NCBI GenBank assembly: GCA_002989075.1
Contig: PSQN01000017.1
Span: 1,116,001 to 1,180,000, forward strand
Source: Arthonia radiata
Lineage: Eukaryota; Ascomycota; Arthoniomycetes; Arthoniales; Arthoniaceae
Reading direction: 5' to 3'
DNA length: 64,000 bases
Shown: one piece after another, positions 46,949-59,700 of the stretch
Layout of the letters: each line of letters begins with the position of its first letter
Numbering within the stretch: position 1 is the stretch's first letter
Notes under the pieces: generated by a model
Seen by the model: only the letters and a program-made list of their open reading frames with translations
The model's database searches: none
What the model was told of the DNA's origin: nothing
Program-made: the position numbers and the translations under genes

Positions 46949-47144
46949 TATAATGCATAAACGTCCCAATAGCGAATTAGAACGGAATATTGCTTATTTA
47001 GGAAGGCTGCGATCCTAAGAGAATATCTTTTCTCTAGTGGACGCATCCCTTTCTAGTCTCCTTAATAATTAGCTTAAATACTAGTAGGGCCTATTTAGAC
47101 CCTTTTTGCCACCTAACTGCTTCCTGCTCTACACCCAGATTACA
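46949..47144 (+). repeat. G1-c 3' LTR
   Basis: 196 bp, TATAATGC to GATTACA. The following 5 bp are AAGTT; the left partner was lost with the 5' end. Confidence 0.88.
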
Positions 47145-47358
47145 AAGTTCTAAAGTATACGGCTAGGCGTATTAAGAATAAAGTAACTTTAGAACGTTTA
47201 TCTAAGAAGCTTTTTTCTATCTTAGTGTTAACGTCCGATATCTTACTCGTACTGGTTATCCTATTGGCCAACCTGTCCGCAGCGTTGCAGCTATTGAGTA
47301 CTAAAGTAATAGATATAACTAATCTGCTTTCTCTACTTTTGTAGCGAGTCTGTTAAAG
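47145..47358 (+). other. 214-bp orphan segment between G1-c and G2-2
   Basis: Not similar to any other part of the window that I can find. One plus frame is stop-free for about 66 codons (KYTARRIKNKVTLERLSKKL... through ...LLSTKVIDITNLLSL) and Leu-rich. It keeps some CpA/TpG steps. It is probably what remains of the DNA into which G1-c and G2-2 were inserted. Confidence 0.4.
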
Positions 47359-47831
47359 TGTAACGCCGGTCGCTAGAAGGACCGAACTAAGACTTACTTA
47401 TCTTATATACTTATTAACCTTAGTAGTAGGTGTCTTGTATGCTAGAGACTAAAAGGCAGAAAAGATAAGACAGATTATAGAAGGTAAGAGAGGCTTAACT
47501 AAAGTAGATAGAAAATAAAGTATGTTACCTAAATATAGTTAAGAAACTTGTATTCAGATATTAAGTTAATAGACTAAAGTCTATCTTAAGGTTAGCTATT
47601 AGTCTAGCTATATAGTTTAAGATATAAGAGAGGTTCTTTAAGGCCGCTATAGCCGCTATTATTCTTGTAGATAACCGCGACTTTCTAGCCCAACGTACCC
47701 GCTTTAGCTACTGTCGGCTAAAGAGGTCTTATCGGCTAAAGGTGCGCTAGTACCTGTTAGCGTCCTAGCGAGTAGTAGATATTAATGCTCGGAGGTTTGC
47801 TTAGCCGTTCCGGGCTTAGCGTTCGTAATAT
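47359..47831 (-). repeat. G2-2 3' LTR (copy L3, terminal deletion)
   Basis: Begins TGTAACGCCGG and matches L1/L2 for about 470 bp, to GCGTTCGTAATATA. The last part, present in L2 from about 9120 to 9257, is deleted. Confidence 0.75.
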
Positions 47832-47889
47832 ATCTAATACTAAGCGGAAACAGGTTCGTATCTCCTTTATAGAAACCTATAGCGACAAA

Positions 47890-48435
47890 ATGCCTCCTTG
47901 TTCTTGTTGCGCTCGTTTGAGTTAGCGTTGTTTTTTAGCGTCTAGTCGGTATATATGTACCGAATGTACTTAAACAGGAAAGCTCTATAACGTTCGTCTA
48001 TCGTTGGCTAATAGTTAGTATTTTCTTCTGCTTGTTTCTTACTTTTTTACTAATATATCGGTTAGCTAACTCTATTTGTTTCTAATATCTCTAAACGTCC
48101 GATGCCCTTTAACGCGCTAAGAAGCGTCGTACTAAAAAGAAGCAATTAAAGAAAGAGGTAGAGGAAAAGGCTCGGATTGCTTTAAATAAGTGGCTTTAGG
48201 AGAAATAAGAAGTTTTGTAGTTAAAGAAGAAGATAGACGTATTAAGAGCATCTACTGTAGATAAACTAAACTATAATAAGTTATTAGAGTAAGAAGAGTT
48301 GTCTGCTGCTATATTGGATAGCGATATACTAGATGCGCCTAGTAGGCTGTCTATAGATTTTCGTAAAGATTTATTTTCTAAATTAAGTAGTAGCTCTATA
48401 ATATAGTAAGCTGACTTATTTGCAAGCGACCTATA
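47890..48435 (+). pseudogene. Antisense gene of G2-2
   Basis: Starts ATGCCTCC at 47890 and encodes MPPCSCCARL, a second pair CTEC, then GKLYNVRLS and a coiled region ending LSIDFRKDLFSKLSS. This is the best-preserved N-terminus of the three copies: C-x2-C, then about 19 residues, then C-x2-C. Stops at expected Gln or Trp positions. Same place and orientation as 9316-9860. Confidence 0.6.
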
Positions 48436-48730
48436 TATCAGCGGGGTACACTAGATAGTAGATTAGAACGTTAGCTTTCTTACGGCCGATTAACATTTTA
48501 ATTCTAATACCTTCTAATAGTATCTTTATAGTTAGTTAGGTTTTATTTCGGTTTCTACTAGTTTTTATATTTAGAATATCCTTTCTATTTTATAAGATAC
48601 TGTCGTTTACTACGGTATTGTTTATAAGCTTGAATCGTTTTAACCTTATACTTAGGTTCTTAGTTGTTAAAACGGATTTCTAGGTTAAGTCGTTCTACTT
48701 TTAAGAGTAGGCTAGTTTTAACAGCGCTAC

Positions 48731-48926
48731 TATAATGCATAAACGTTCTGATAGCGAATTGAGACGGAATATTGCCTATTTAGGAAGGCTGCGATTCTTA
48801 AAGGATATCTTCCCTCTAGTAGACGCATTCCTTTCTGGTCTTCTCAATAATTAGCTTGAACACTAGTAGAACCTATCTAGACTCTTTTTACTACCTAACT
48901 GCTCTCTACCCTACACCCAGATTATA
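48731..48926 (+). repeat. G1-e 5' LTR
   Basis: 196 bp, TATAATGC to GATTATA. Confidence 0.9.
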
Positions 48927-49176
48927 TCCTAATTATTCTAAACTTACGAGGGGGGCGGCCGGCAGTCAGATACCTTATCGACGTCGCTTAGAGGTTAACC
49001 CGGCATAATCGAGTATAGCCGAGACTCCGTACATACGTTAAAATAAATAATATTAAAATTAATTAATGGTCGGTATTAGCAAGTACCGTATTTAAAGAGA
49101 ACGAGTAAGGAACTAAGCACGCAACGGTAGTCGCTTTATATCCGCCGTATAAGTAGAATATAGAGCGTAGTAAAAT

Positions 49177-52100
49177 ATAGCTAACGCTAAAGAAGACTAG
49201 AACCCTTATATAAGATTTAGGGACTACAATAAGTAAGAGAGCTTATAAGCTAGTAAACAGACGCCGAGCAGATCGCAAACTAAGAAGGACGATAGTCTAA
49301 ATCAAAATAATAATAACGACGAAGGGGCTTACTAAGACTTTAACCGCAAAGAATCTCTCTTTAGCGCCTTATTAAGCGTTAAGGTACAAAAGCTAAGACA
49401 AGAACTGCTAGTATAGTAGTAGCAGTACACTATTAAGAAGCTTAAGCTTAAAAAGCGAATACTCGAAGTTAAACTTTAGTCTGCCTATAATTTGGAGGCT
49501 AGTAGCAAGCGGCTATAGAGCGATTTAAGCCTTTAAAGCTAGATTAATGAGCTTCTTAAAAAAGAGGCGTCTAAGCTTAAGAGAGCTATAAGCTCTACGG
49601 GCACTCGATAGACTTAAACTATTAAAGAAAGATTTTAGATAGCTAATATATCGGACCCCGACAACGTTTGTATTATTACCTAGTACGTCTAGAGACTTCT
49701 TAGAGACCTAGCGGATAGATAGCAAACTTACGCCGAAGAGAATAAAAAGAAGACGTCGCTCTACGTATAAGCGTACTTTAAAGGATAAATAATAGAATAT
49801 ATCGTCGATCTAGCTACAGCTACTACAGTTAACGTAGAAAAGTTCTTTACGTCGACGTAGAGTTCGACGCAGAAGCTTAAGGACTTTCTAAGCTTTCTGC
49901 AGAACGAAGAAACTAAGTTGCTAGGTAGCAAGATACCGGACCTAAATTGGGCCGTATTTTACTATACGCGCTTATCTTTATAAATTAAGGTGAAGCTAAT
50001 TAAGCAAGGTTTCTTAGAGAATCTGCTCAAAGATACGAACGAGCTTCTAAAGAAAGTTTGTTAATATATAAATATTGATCGTAGTGTATCGCAGAACGCT
50101 CGCAACACTAATACAAACTAAGATCGCTCCGGTAGCGGATCGAGTATAAACTGTAGCGGTTATAACGCTAGAGCATCTCTATAGGGGTCGGGCCGCGAAC
50201 GAGGCGGTTTATACTAAAGACGAGGCAACTTGCCGGTTTAATAAAGAGACAATAGCTCTACCGTATAGGGGCAACTAGGGTCGATATATAGTAAGGCAAA
50301 TATTATCTACTTTATATACAATTAAAAAGGGTATTATACTACTAAATGTACTACGCCCCAAACTAGTGTTAATTCGACGCTAGTTGAGCGGAAAAACGAT
50401 AGGCCCCGAGGATAAGCCTCGCGTCTCTAAAGCTTAGGACTGTTAATTAACGGTAAGGACGAATTAAAGTCTCAGTACAGCTAAATAGGTCGCCGCAAGA
50501 GGTCCTCGCGCTAATAGATTCTAGTATAAAGATTAACCTTATTAATTATCGTATTGTGCTTAAAAGAGGATAGCAAAAATTGTATAGAGTAAAGCTCTTG
50601 TATACTAAGTTCCTTAATAAAAATAAGCTGTAGCTTTACAGCGCGTATAACGTAAATGTAACTATAAGAGACGTATATAAGGAGAAACGGTATTGCCAAC
50701 TCCGCCTATATTCGACCAACTTTGTAGAATACAGCCTCGTCTTAGGATACCTATAGCTTAAGTAAGTTGAGCCCTAGATTAGCTAGGCGATAAGAACAAT
50801 CGCTTGGGGAAACCTCTCTGCGTCCGAAGAACGGGTAGCAAGAGCTAAATCTATTGAGATTGTTAATAAAGATATAATTTTAGTATATTTATAAAGAGAC
50901 GAACAGTATTACTCTACAATCCTATAGATAGGAGCGGATAAACGTTATAAATATTAAATAGCGGTTCTATTAAACGTTAGTTCGCTACTAGACCGGACTC
51001 TAAATAGCGAGCCTAAGAAAGTAGAGAAGCGAGATAAGCTTCCTTCTCAGTACGCTAAATATAAAGATATCTTTTCTAAAGAACTGTTAAGTAAGCTTGC
51101 GCCGCTTAATAAGTATATTTATAAGATCGAGCTTAAGGATAGTACAGAACCTCCGTATAAGCTAATTTACCCTATATCGCAGAATAAGCTAAAGACGCTC
51201 TAGAAGTACCTAAATACTATAATTAAGAAAGAGTAAATACAACCCTTTACTAGTTCGGCGGGTACCTCGGTCCTATTTATGCTTAAGGTAGATAGATTGT
51301 TGAGACTATATATTAACTACCGCAGTTTAAATAATGTAACTATAAAGAATCGCTACGCATTGCCGCTAGTCTCTAAAATTTTTAATCGTCTATAAGACTT
51401 AAAGGTATTTATAAAGCTTAATCTTTGCGATGCCTATTACTGTATCTGTATCCGCAAAGAGAATAAGTAGAAGACAGCGTTTTGTACCCGATACGGGTAC
51501 TATAAATACCTGGTAATACCTTTTAGACTAGCAAACGCCCCTGCTACGTTCTAGATATATATTTATAAAGCTATAAGTAATCTTGTTAATACTGTGTGTA
51601 TCGTTTATATAGACAATATCTTAATTTTCTCTAAAGACGAGGAAAGCTATAAAGACTATATTAAAGAAGTCCTGCGAAGGCTCTGTAAATAGGGTTTATT
51701 TATAAAGCTGTTTAAGTGTTAATTTTATATTACTAAGGTTTCTTTCCTAGAGTTTACCGTAGAAGTCGATAGTGTCGAAATAGACTTAAAAAGAGTATAG
51801 ACTATAGCCGAATAGCTAGTTTCTACTACTGTAAAGCAGATCCTATTCTTTCTGGAATTCGTAAACTTTTACTAGCGATTTATTTACGGATTTAGCCGCA
51901 TCGTAGCGTTAATAAACATACTAACGAAAGACATTAAGTTTGTCTAAAATAAAGCCTAACAAGAAGCTTTTAAAGCGCTAAAGCAAGCCTTTATAAATAT
52001 ACTAGTGCTAACATACTTTAATCTAGCACTATCAATCGTTTTAATAACTAATATATTAGACTTTATAATAGTAGGCATCTTACTTTAGCTAAGGGAAGAT

Positions 52101-54558
52101 AGCCGATTACTATTGCCGTTAAATATTAACTTAGGCTTATCTATACTAGATATAGCAGATACCGTCTAAACTAGTACTAATAATAAGGCAGACACATACT
52201 TATATTTAATAGCGTTCTTTTTAAAGAAATTTATAGACGCTAAGCTAAGATATAATATCTATAATAAAGAGCTTATAGCAATATAGACTAGCTTTAAGTA
52301 CTAGCGCTATTATCTTATTAATATACAGTACTTAATAAAGATTGTAACAGACTACAATAATCTATAGTATTTTATAACAATAAAAGTATTGTTTCGCCGA
52401 TAAACACGCTAGACAGAAGACCTGTTAGTATTTAACTTTAAAATACTATACCATATAAATAGCAAGAACCTAGCAGACGCGCTGTCGCGCCGTTTAAATT
52501 ACAAGAATTTACGTAGAGTAAAGAAAGATAACGCCAATAAGATATTGCTAAGCCTATAGTAGAAGCTTAGAAGAGGTGCTACTTTGTTTAGTACTAGAAA
52601 AGAGCCCTCTAGCCTAAAAGAAGGTATAATTGCTATCTTAATTATATTACTTAAAAATTAGTTTAAATACTGTTAGCGGTTTAGCTACTAATCTAAAACT
52701 TTAGATACGACTATAGTCTAAATCAAGGGTAGATCGAAGTTAAATACAGACCTTATGTAGAACGCTTAGAAGCGAGAAACGCGTCCGTCTTTCTTTACTA
52801 ATATAGAGTCTTTTCTGGTAGCTCTCGTATTACAAGTTAAGGTAGTTACAGCTACTACTCTTAAAACAGCTTACAATAATACTTCTCGGGGTCTTACGAC
52901 TCTAATTCTCGAAGCTTAGTAGAGGGACGCCTTTATAAAGCAGAAAGTATCGGAGTTAAAATTACTAGCTAGAACTAAAGATTAGTAGAGTAACAAAACG
53001 GCAACAAATCGCCGTTAAGCCGGTATAAGAAAGCGCCGTACGAGTCGAATCGACTTAGATACCTCGATAGAGCTTAACTCAAACTCTAAGTCTCTAAAGT
53101 ACGCAGAATAGTTAGTCGACAGCTATAGATTGTTGCGCTAAGGTAGTAAAATCTAGATACTAGAATACTCTACGTTAAAGCTTAAAATTATAAGCAGAAA
53201 TTATAATAATAAGCTTACTAACTACTTTAAGGTTAAGAAGACCCTTAAAATTCTAAAACGTAAATATACGTAGGAAAAGATAGTAACGTATATTAAGAAC
53301 TTTATTGCTAAATATAATATATACTAACAAACAGCTGTAAAGAGGTATAAGCTATATAGCGAAATAGCAGTAATATTAGTTCCGATTGGCTTCTTTAAGG
53401 ACCTATTTTTAGACTTTGTTGTTAAACTACTAATAGTTCTTTTAAAGAACAGAAACATTGTTAATTTAATTTTTGTAGTCGTAAACCGCTTCTTTAAGTT
53501 TATAACCTATATTCTAGTTAGTAAAACTATAGATGCTATAGAGCTAGCAAAAGTACTTTATAAATACTAGGCGAAAACGTTAGGATTCCCGAGAAGCCTC
53601 TTATTTAATAGAGAATTTATGTTTACTAGCTTATATTAGAGCATCTTCTGCCAGTATTTAACCGTAAAACGAAGGTTAAGTACAGCGTTTTACCCTTAAA
53701 CTAATAGTTAAACTAAGCGTTAAAACTAGAAGCTTAAAAACTACCTGCGTATCTATATCTCTTAGGATTAAGATAACTAGTATAAGTATCTAAAAGAAGC
53801 TACTTTTACGTACAATTTAAAAGTTTATTTATTAACAAAAATTTTGCCGATTAAATGCGCGTTCGGTCGCGTTACAGACGTACTAGACGGCGCGCCGCCG
53901 CTAAATTGGTACCACACCGTAGTTAAGCCGAACAACCTTTCTGTCGGCGAAAACACCTCCCGTTAAGGAGAGAGGTAGCCTAAGCTAGAATATTCTATAG
54001 TAGTTAAGTATATAAAAGAACGCCTTCTCCGTTAACAAGAAATAAAGTAGCAGCTAGAGAAAGCTTAGTGTCTATAGACAGAATAGTATAACACTAAGTA
54101 TACACTAAAACACTATATAGTAGGTAACTTAGTACTGCTGTTGTTAAAGAACCTTAAGACAAAGAGGCTAATAAAGAAGCTTAACGATCGAAGCTTAGGA
54201 CTATTTAGGATCCTTAAGAAAGTAGGTAAATAAGCTTACTAGCTGGCACTATTAAACTCCTACCGTATCTACTCTATCTTCTATATATTCTTACTAGAGC
54301 TATATCGCCGTCGACCCGGTACGGAACCGCCTAGTCTAGTCGAAGTCGATAGTAGTAAAGAATAGCTCGTTAAGGCGATTTACTTTAAGATTAAGAACAA
54401 AGACTAGTATTGGACTAAGTAGTAGGGGTAGTCGGAGGCAAATAACACGATAAAGCCGCGGGCATATCTTAAAGACTTTAACGCTCTTAAGAAATTTAAG
54501 AAGCGTAAAGACGCTGAGCCGAGAGGTAAGCGTCTAAGACGAACTAGGCAACGTAGAT
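49177..54558 (+). pseudogene. G1-e gag-pol remnant
   Basis: Collinear with G1-a at a constant offset. Gag start mutated to ATA (49177), RG-rich stretch near 50190, zinc knuckle near 50305 with Cys to Tyr, protease near 50510 (triad lost), RT near 51100-51770 (YIDNILIFSKD), RNase H, integrase (LFLDFVVKLL near 53405), and chromodomain near 54340-54530. The pol C-terminus reads RLRRTRQRR, showing the ancestral Arg codons that became stops in the other copies. Confidence 0.87.
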
Positions 54559-54875
54559 AAAAAAGAGCTACAAGTCTACGCAATTAGCCTACAATATAAC
54601 GCTAAATAGAAGGTAGAATACCTCGAGTATAGTTTAGAACATAGAATTGGTGTAGTATTAAACTCTAAGACTATTTATATATAATTATAAAGCTTAAGCT
54701 ATAAAAAAGCTAAAATAAGACTTATATAGGAAGAAAATGTAGAACAATTCTAATAAGCTAAGGAAAACTACTTATATAGACTAAACCCTAGCTAAATAAA
54801 AGGTAGAAAACTACAAAAAGACTACCTAAACTAGTACCGAAGTTAGTACGGATCGGCGGTATAATACTATTTAAC

Positions 54876-55937
54876 CTAGCCGCGACTATCGTTAACGTAG
54901 TTCTAAATCTAATTAACTAGATCTATTATAGCTAGCTTGTAAGGAGCCTTATTTGTAGGCGGCTAAGGGCCGTACAACCCTATACTAGAATCGAAGCTCT
55001 AGCGTAGCGCCTTAATACGCTTAAAATTGTTAGTATTGGCCTACTCGACCGACTTAGTGCCCAGACCGCGCTATTAGGCCTATAGCTAAACGTAAAAAAT
55101 GCGAAGCAGAGTAAGATAGTCGTCGTAAAAAGACTCTTTGTTATTTTAGACGTCCTTACTAGAGGTTAAGAAGAAGTTAACGTATACAAGAAGGTTATAG
55201 ATACGTCTCTATTAAGCGGAGACCTAGTATATATTAATATAGAATTAATTAGTATTTAAGACGGAGGGGTATTAGACTTACTATCTTATACTTGTCTTCT
55301 AACTTTCTAACACTAGTACAGCGAGTATACTTAGCGTACTACTTTTTAGGCTACTTACAGGTCTAGTTCTTGTAATACTTAAAATCGAAGTTTGCAGAAG
55401 AACTACTATATACAGCTATATCGCTAAATAAGGCCTTTATATAATAGCAGCATACTAGAACGTAAGCCTCTAGCTAAGGCTAGATTAACGTAGATACAGC
55501 GCAAAAAGCGGGATTTAAGGAGGTAGACCGGCAAGACTTTGTAGACGACTTAGGCTTATAAGCAGTGCCGCGGTAATAGAGAGAATAAACAATCTTATTA
55601 TCGTTAAAGTCGTCTTTACGGACGTAATACTTTTAATAAGCTAAAATACTAATAGTTAGACTAAAATAAAGCAATAAGAGATAGAAGACTTATAAAAAGT
55701 TATAAGAGTTAGAGATACGCTACCTAGTTTGAGAGAGCGTAGAACAAAAAAAGCTGTAAATAATTTAGAAATTAGTGAAGCAATCTTAGAAGCTTTCTTC
55801 TTACAGGCATTACAAAGAAGAGCTTTAAGATTAATAGCGGCTTTAAAGTCCTTAATACCGCGAGTTAAGCGGCGAGTTGGCGCTTTAGAAGAGCTCGCTC
55901 TAGCAGCGAGTTTGTTAATAGGGTTGAAACCCGATAT
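54876..55937 (-). pseudogene. G1-e copy of the antisense spliced gene
   Basis: Collinear with G1-a. Intron 2 signals are kept (GTAAGT, TACTAAT, CTAG). The opposite strand of exon 1 has a 77-codon open frame (55729-55962), so strand assignment of this part is ambiguous. Confidence 0.45.
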
Positions 55938-56546
55938 AGTAGAGATTATAAAGGCAAATTAAAGGCAATTTAATACTAAATTAGCTATAAACTTATTACT
56001 TAAGAAGAGAAGTAAAGGCTTACTAAAGAAGAGAAGCTTATAGGCTAAGTAGAAGAGTATAATAATATTAAAGAAAGAAAGAGAAAGTTTAAAAGAGTAA
56101 GAGCCTTATTTTATATCTATCGTTAGGTACCAATAATAAAGCTTTTGCCTATAGATACGAATTTAGAAGCAAAGAAGTCTATTTATGTAGGTTGCTACTA
56201 CCTATAGGGGCAATTAATCGGTAAAAGTATATATAAAAGTATATAAAAGAACGTAAAATTAGGTGAAAATAATATAAAACCTTACTACCGAGCTTATAAC
56301 TTAGACTCGAGAGCTTTAAATTAAAAGTAAAGCTTAGTACTATAACTCGGTACTATAGAAAACTAGCACTAAACGACGCGTAGAATGATAGTAAGTAACA
56401 TTACTCTTTTTCCGACTGAACGTAAATATAAGCCAGCGGGTTTTTAACGAAGTTATTGCTCTACGTAAGACAATAAATAGAAGGTACGATAGAGATAGCG
56501 GATTGTACCTAGATCGAGGGCGATCCTCCTTAAGGGGGAAGGTAGT

Positions 56547-56742
56547 TATAATATATAAACGTCCCGATAGCGAATTAGAACAGAATATTGTCTATTTAAG
56601 AAGGCTGCGATCCTTAGAGGATATCTTTCCTCTAGTAGACGCATTCCTTTCTAGTCTCCTTAATAATTAGCTTGAATACTAGTAGGGCCTATCTAGGCCC
56701 TTTTTGCTATCTAACTGCTTCCTGCCCTATACCTAGATTACA
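56547..56742 (+). repeat. G1-e 3' LTR
   Basis: 196 bp, TATAATATATA to GATTACA, preceded by the purine tract AAGGGGGAAGGTAGT. Confidence 0.9.
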
Positions 56743-59700
56743 GCTACGTAGAATATATAATGTATTCTTATTATTCTTAGAAGTTTAAGTTTAAACGTTA
56801 CGAGTCTTAATTGCTGTAAGATTTTAAATAGTCCCGTCTTAGTATAGTTAAGTTTTTTGCTTAGTTTAATAGTTTTTAAGTTTCTTATAAGCAAGTAAGC
56901 TCTTCCCCCTTCTTTTATACTTGTATTCAGGGTAGTTCTTAACTTGTTATACTATTTTCTTGTTCGTTTGTTAATAAACTCGCTGTTCGACTTTAACTAC
57001 TGATATAGAGTTTTTATGCTCGTCGCTATTTGTATAGCTATTTTATTTTCTATAGTATTCTATAGTTACCTGCTTTAAAGAGGATAATAGCTATATAAGG
57101 TATAAAACGGAGTAGTTTTTATTATATCGTTCTTTATATTATTATACGCGGCTTGCGCTACTAGTAGTAACTATACTTAGTCGTCTTACTAATAGTTAAT
57201 ATATACTTAGAGGTACTGTTTTAGTATTTAATTTATCTGTTCTGTCTGTTCGTCTGTCTACAGATAGAATAATATAAATATTTTTTATTTTGTTTCTAGT
57301 TGTTGTATTAGAGATATTTAAAATCGTAAGATAAATTTTTAGTCTCTGTCTAAGACAATTCTTTATAGTTAACCGTAGTTAGTTAGATTTATTTGAAGGA
57401 ATATATCTACTAATTGTTCTAAATTGCTAGCTTTCTTGTAAAATACAAAGTATACGTACTTTATTAGTTTATTATGTATAACTAAGATAGCGTTATAAGC
57501 TACTTTAATAAGCAGATCCTTAGAAATTAGTAATTTAGTAATAAAGTCTAGTAAGACTGTATACTACAGTCTCTTAGGTATCTTTAGTAGTTATAGCTCG
57601 CTATAGAGCGAATACCTTAAGTATTTAGTTCTTAGGTATATATCGTATTCTTAGATATATTCTTCGACGTAGTGTTGAATTCTTAGAATATAGTAGGTTC
57701 TTATAATCTTTTTAATAGTGTTATTGATACCTTTATATTCTTTCGTTAGGTTATCGTAAAAGTTACTGATAATACGTCGGATTAGATTCCTCGGAATATA
57801 GATCTTATCTTAGAATTTATAATAGCTCTTATTGTTCTTAGTTAATCCTAGGTATCGTTTCTCGTTTTTCTAGTAGATCTTAGAGTTATTTAGAATATCT
57901 AAGATTTAGCTATCTAGTTTAATAACAAACTCAATTGTTATAACTAATTAATTGTATCTAATCTCGTTATTGTATTCTTAAAATATTACGTGCTCAACGT
58001 GCTCTTTGTTATTAAAGTAATTTAAATGTTAGCTTAGAGCGTCGGCTCTATCGTTCTTAAAACCCTTCTTGTAGATAATAATAATGTTGTATAAAGCTAT
58101 AGTTTTTAACTATCTAACTTATCTACGGTTAAGCTTCTTTATCGTTATAAAGTAAGTTAGATTCTTATAGTCTATATATATTGTAATTGTATATTTTGCT
58201 TCTTTTAGGTAAGCTCGCTATATCTCAAATACTGCTATAATAGCTAAAAGCTCTTTATTATAAATATCGTAGTTCTATTCTATAAGTAATATTTTTCTTA
58301 AGTAAAAAGTTACTAGTCTAAGCTTTCCTTCCTTATTATTTTAACTTATATATACTCTAATTGTATAGTCTAACGTATCTATTTTTATAATAATCGATAA
58401 GTTAGAGTTAAATATTGCTAATACGGGCTTAATTTTAAAAGCTTTCTTAAGCTCTTTAAATACTAATTGTTCTTTTTACGTCTAGAAAAATCTTATCGAT
58501 TGTTTTATCTATTAAGACAGCGGTACTGTAATTCGGCTAAAGTTAGATATTTATCGCCTATAGTAGTTAGCAAAACTAAAAAACTGTTGTAGTTGTGTTG
58601 GAAATTAATCAACTAGCTGGTTAGCCAGAACCCTCAGGGGCCCGAAGTATTGGACAGGTCCTACCAGCTGTCCCGGTCTAGAATAGAACAAGCCTTTTAC
58701 CTAAAGGATCGGGCCTAGTAGCCCGGGCCTAGGACAAAAAGAAGCATTGCACGACCCGTCCTAGACAGCTGGCCCGTAGTCTAAGACAACACGGGATAGA
58801 CTGAGACTAACAGTTTTAGATAGACGGAATTACCGTCTTGTGCGGTAAGTTACGGGTTATCTGGCCCCTATCAAAAGAACAGATATCTAGTAAGTCCTGC
58901 ACGGGCCGCTAGACTTAGATATATAAGCTAGGATCCCTCTAGAGAATTCTAGCTAACAAGACAGACAACACAACAACAGCTTCTCTTTGTTACTGAGTAT
59001 TGTACCTGTAACAAGCCTAAGTATTGCACTAGTCCCAAGCTAGTCTCGTCTTCCTACTCTTTGTAGTAGTATCTTTCTTCTTCCCTGCACCCTTTTTAAC
59101 AAGTTGTTTTATATTCTTTAATATAGGCTAGATTAGAACGAATTAAATCTTCTATTTAGAGATCGTACTCGGTAATTATAAATTTAAGAAATTCGACAGA
59201 TTGTTAATAAAACTAGGTTTTCTCGATATTAATTTGTAAATCGGTATACGCTAATTTTTCTAATACCTTCTTAATATATTTCTTATATTCTTCTAGTATA
59301 CGGCTGTATACTAAGATATTGTTTAGATAAGCAGTTATAAATATATCTAGGTAATTACTAAGTATATTGTTAATTAGTTTCTAAAATAATACTAGTACGT
59401 TTATTAGCTTAAAAGATATAACGCAATACTTAAAAAGTCTGTATCTAGTATAGAAGGCTGTTTTCTATTCTTTATCTTTCTTTATATAGATTAGATTATA
59501 AGCTCCTTATAAATTAAACTTAGTAAACTATTGCGCGTTGTATAATTAGTCTATAATTTTGTTGATACGTAGCAACGAATATCGATTTTTAATAGTTACT
59601 CCGTTTAACTGTTAATAGTTTATATAGAGTTGTAGTTTGCTATTCTTCTTTAGTACAAAAAGTATTAGATATCCGGCTAGTAATACTAATTTCTAAATAA

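Larger units (their letters stand above)
36575..47144 (+). mobile_element. G1-c: Ty3/gypsy chromovirus lacking its 5' LTR and gag
   Basis: Starts within the zinc-knuckle region of gag directly after the copia B LTR. Interrupted by G1-d (37222-40884, duplication AGACC) and by a solo copia LTR (46383-46891, duplication TAAAG). The 3' LTR is 46949-47144. Pol and the antisense gene are collinear with G1-a. The missing 5' part is not elsewhere in the window. Confidence 0.88.
48731..56742 (+). mobile_element. G1-e: complete Ty3/gypsy chromovirus (8012 bp) in G2-2
   Basis: Target duplication GCTAC at 48726-48730 and 56743-56747. LTRs 48731-48926 and 56547-56742. Same length as G1-a and collinear with it throughout. 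The G2-2 sequence continues across the duplication when compared with G2-1 near 10150. Confidence 0.93.

Noticed and set aside
50511-50699. 62-codon minus-strand frame
   Set aside because: Lies opposite the G1-e protease region; a by-product of AT-rich mutated sequence.
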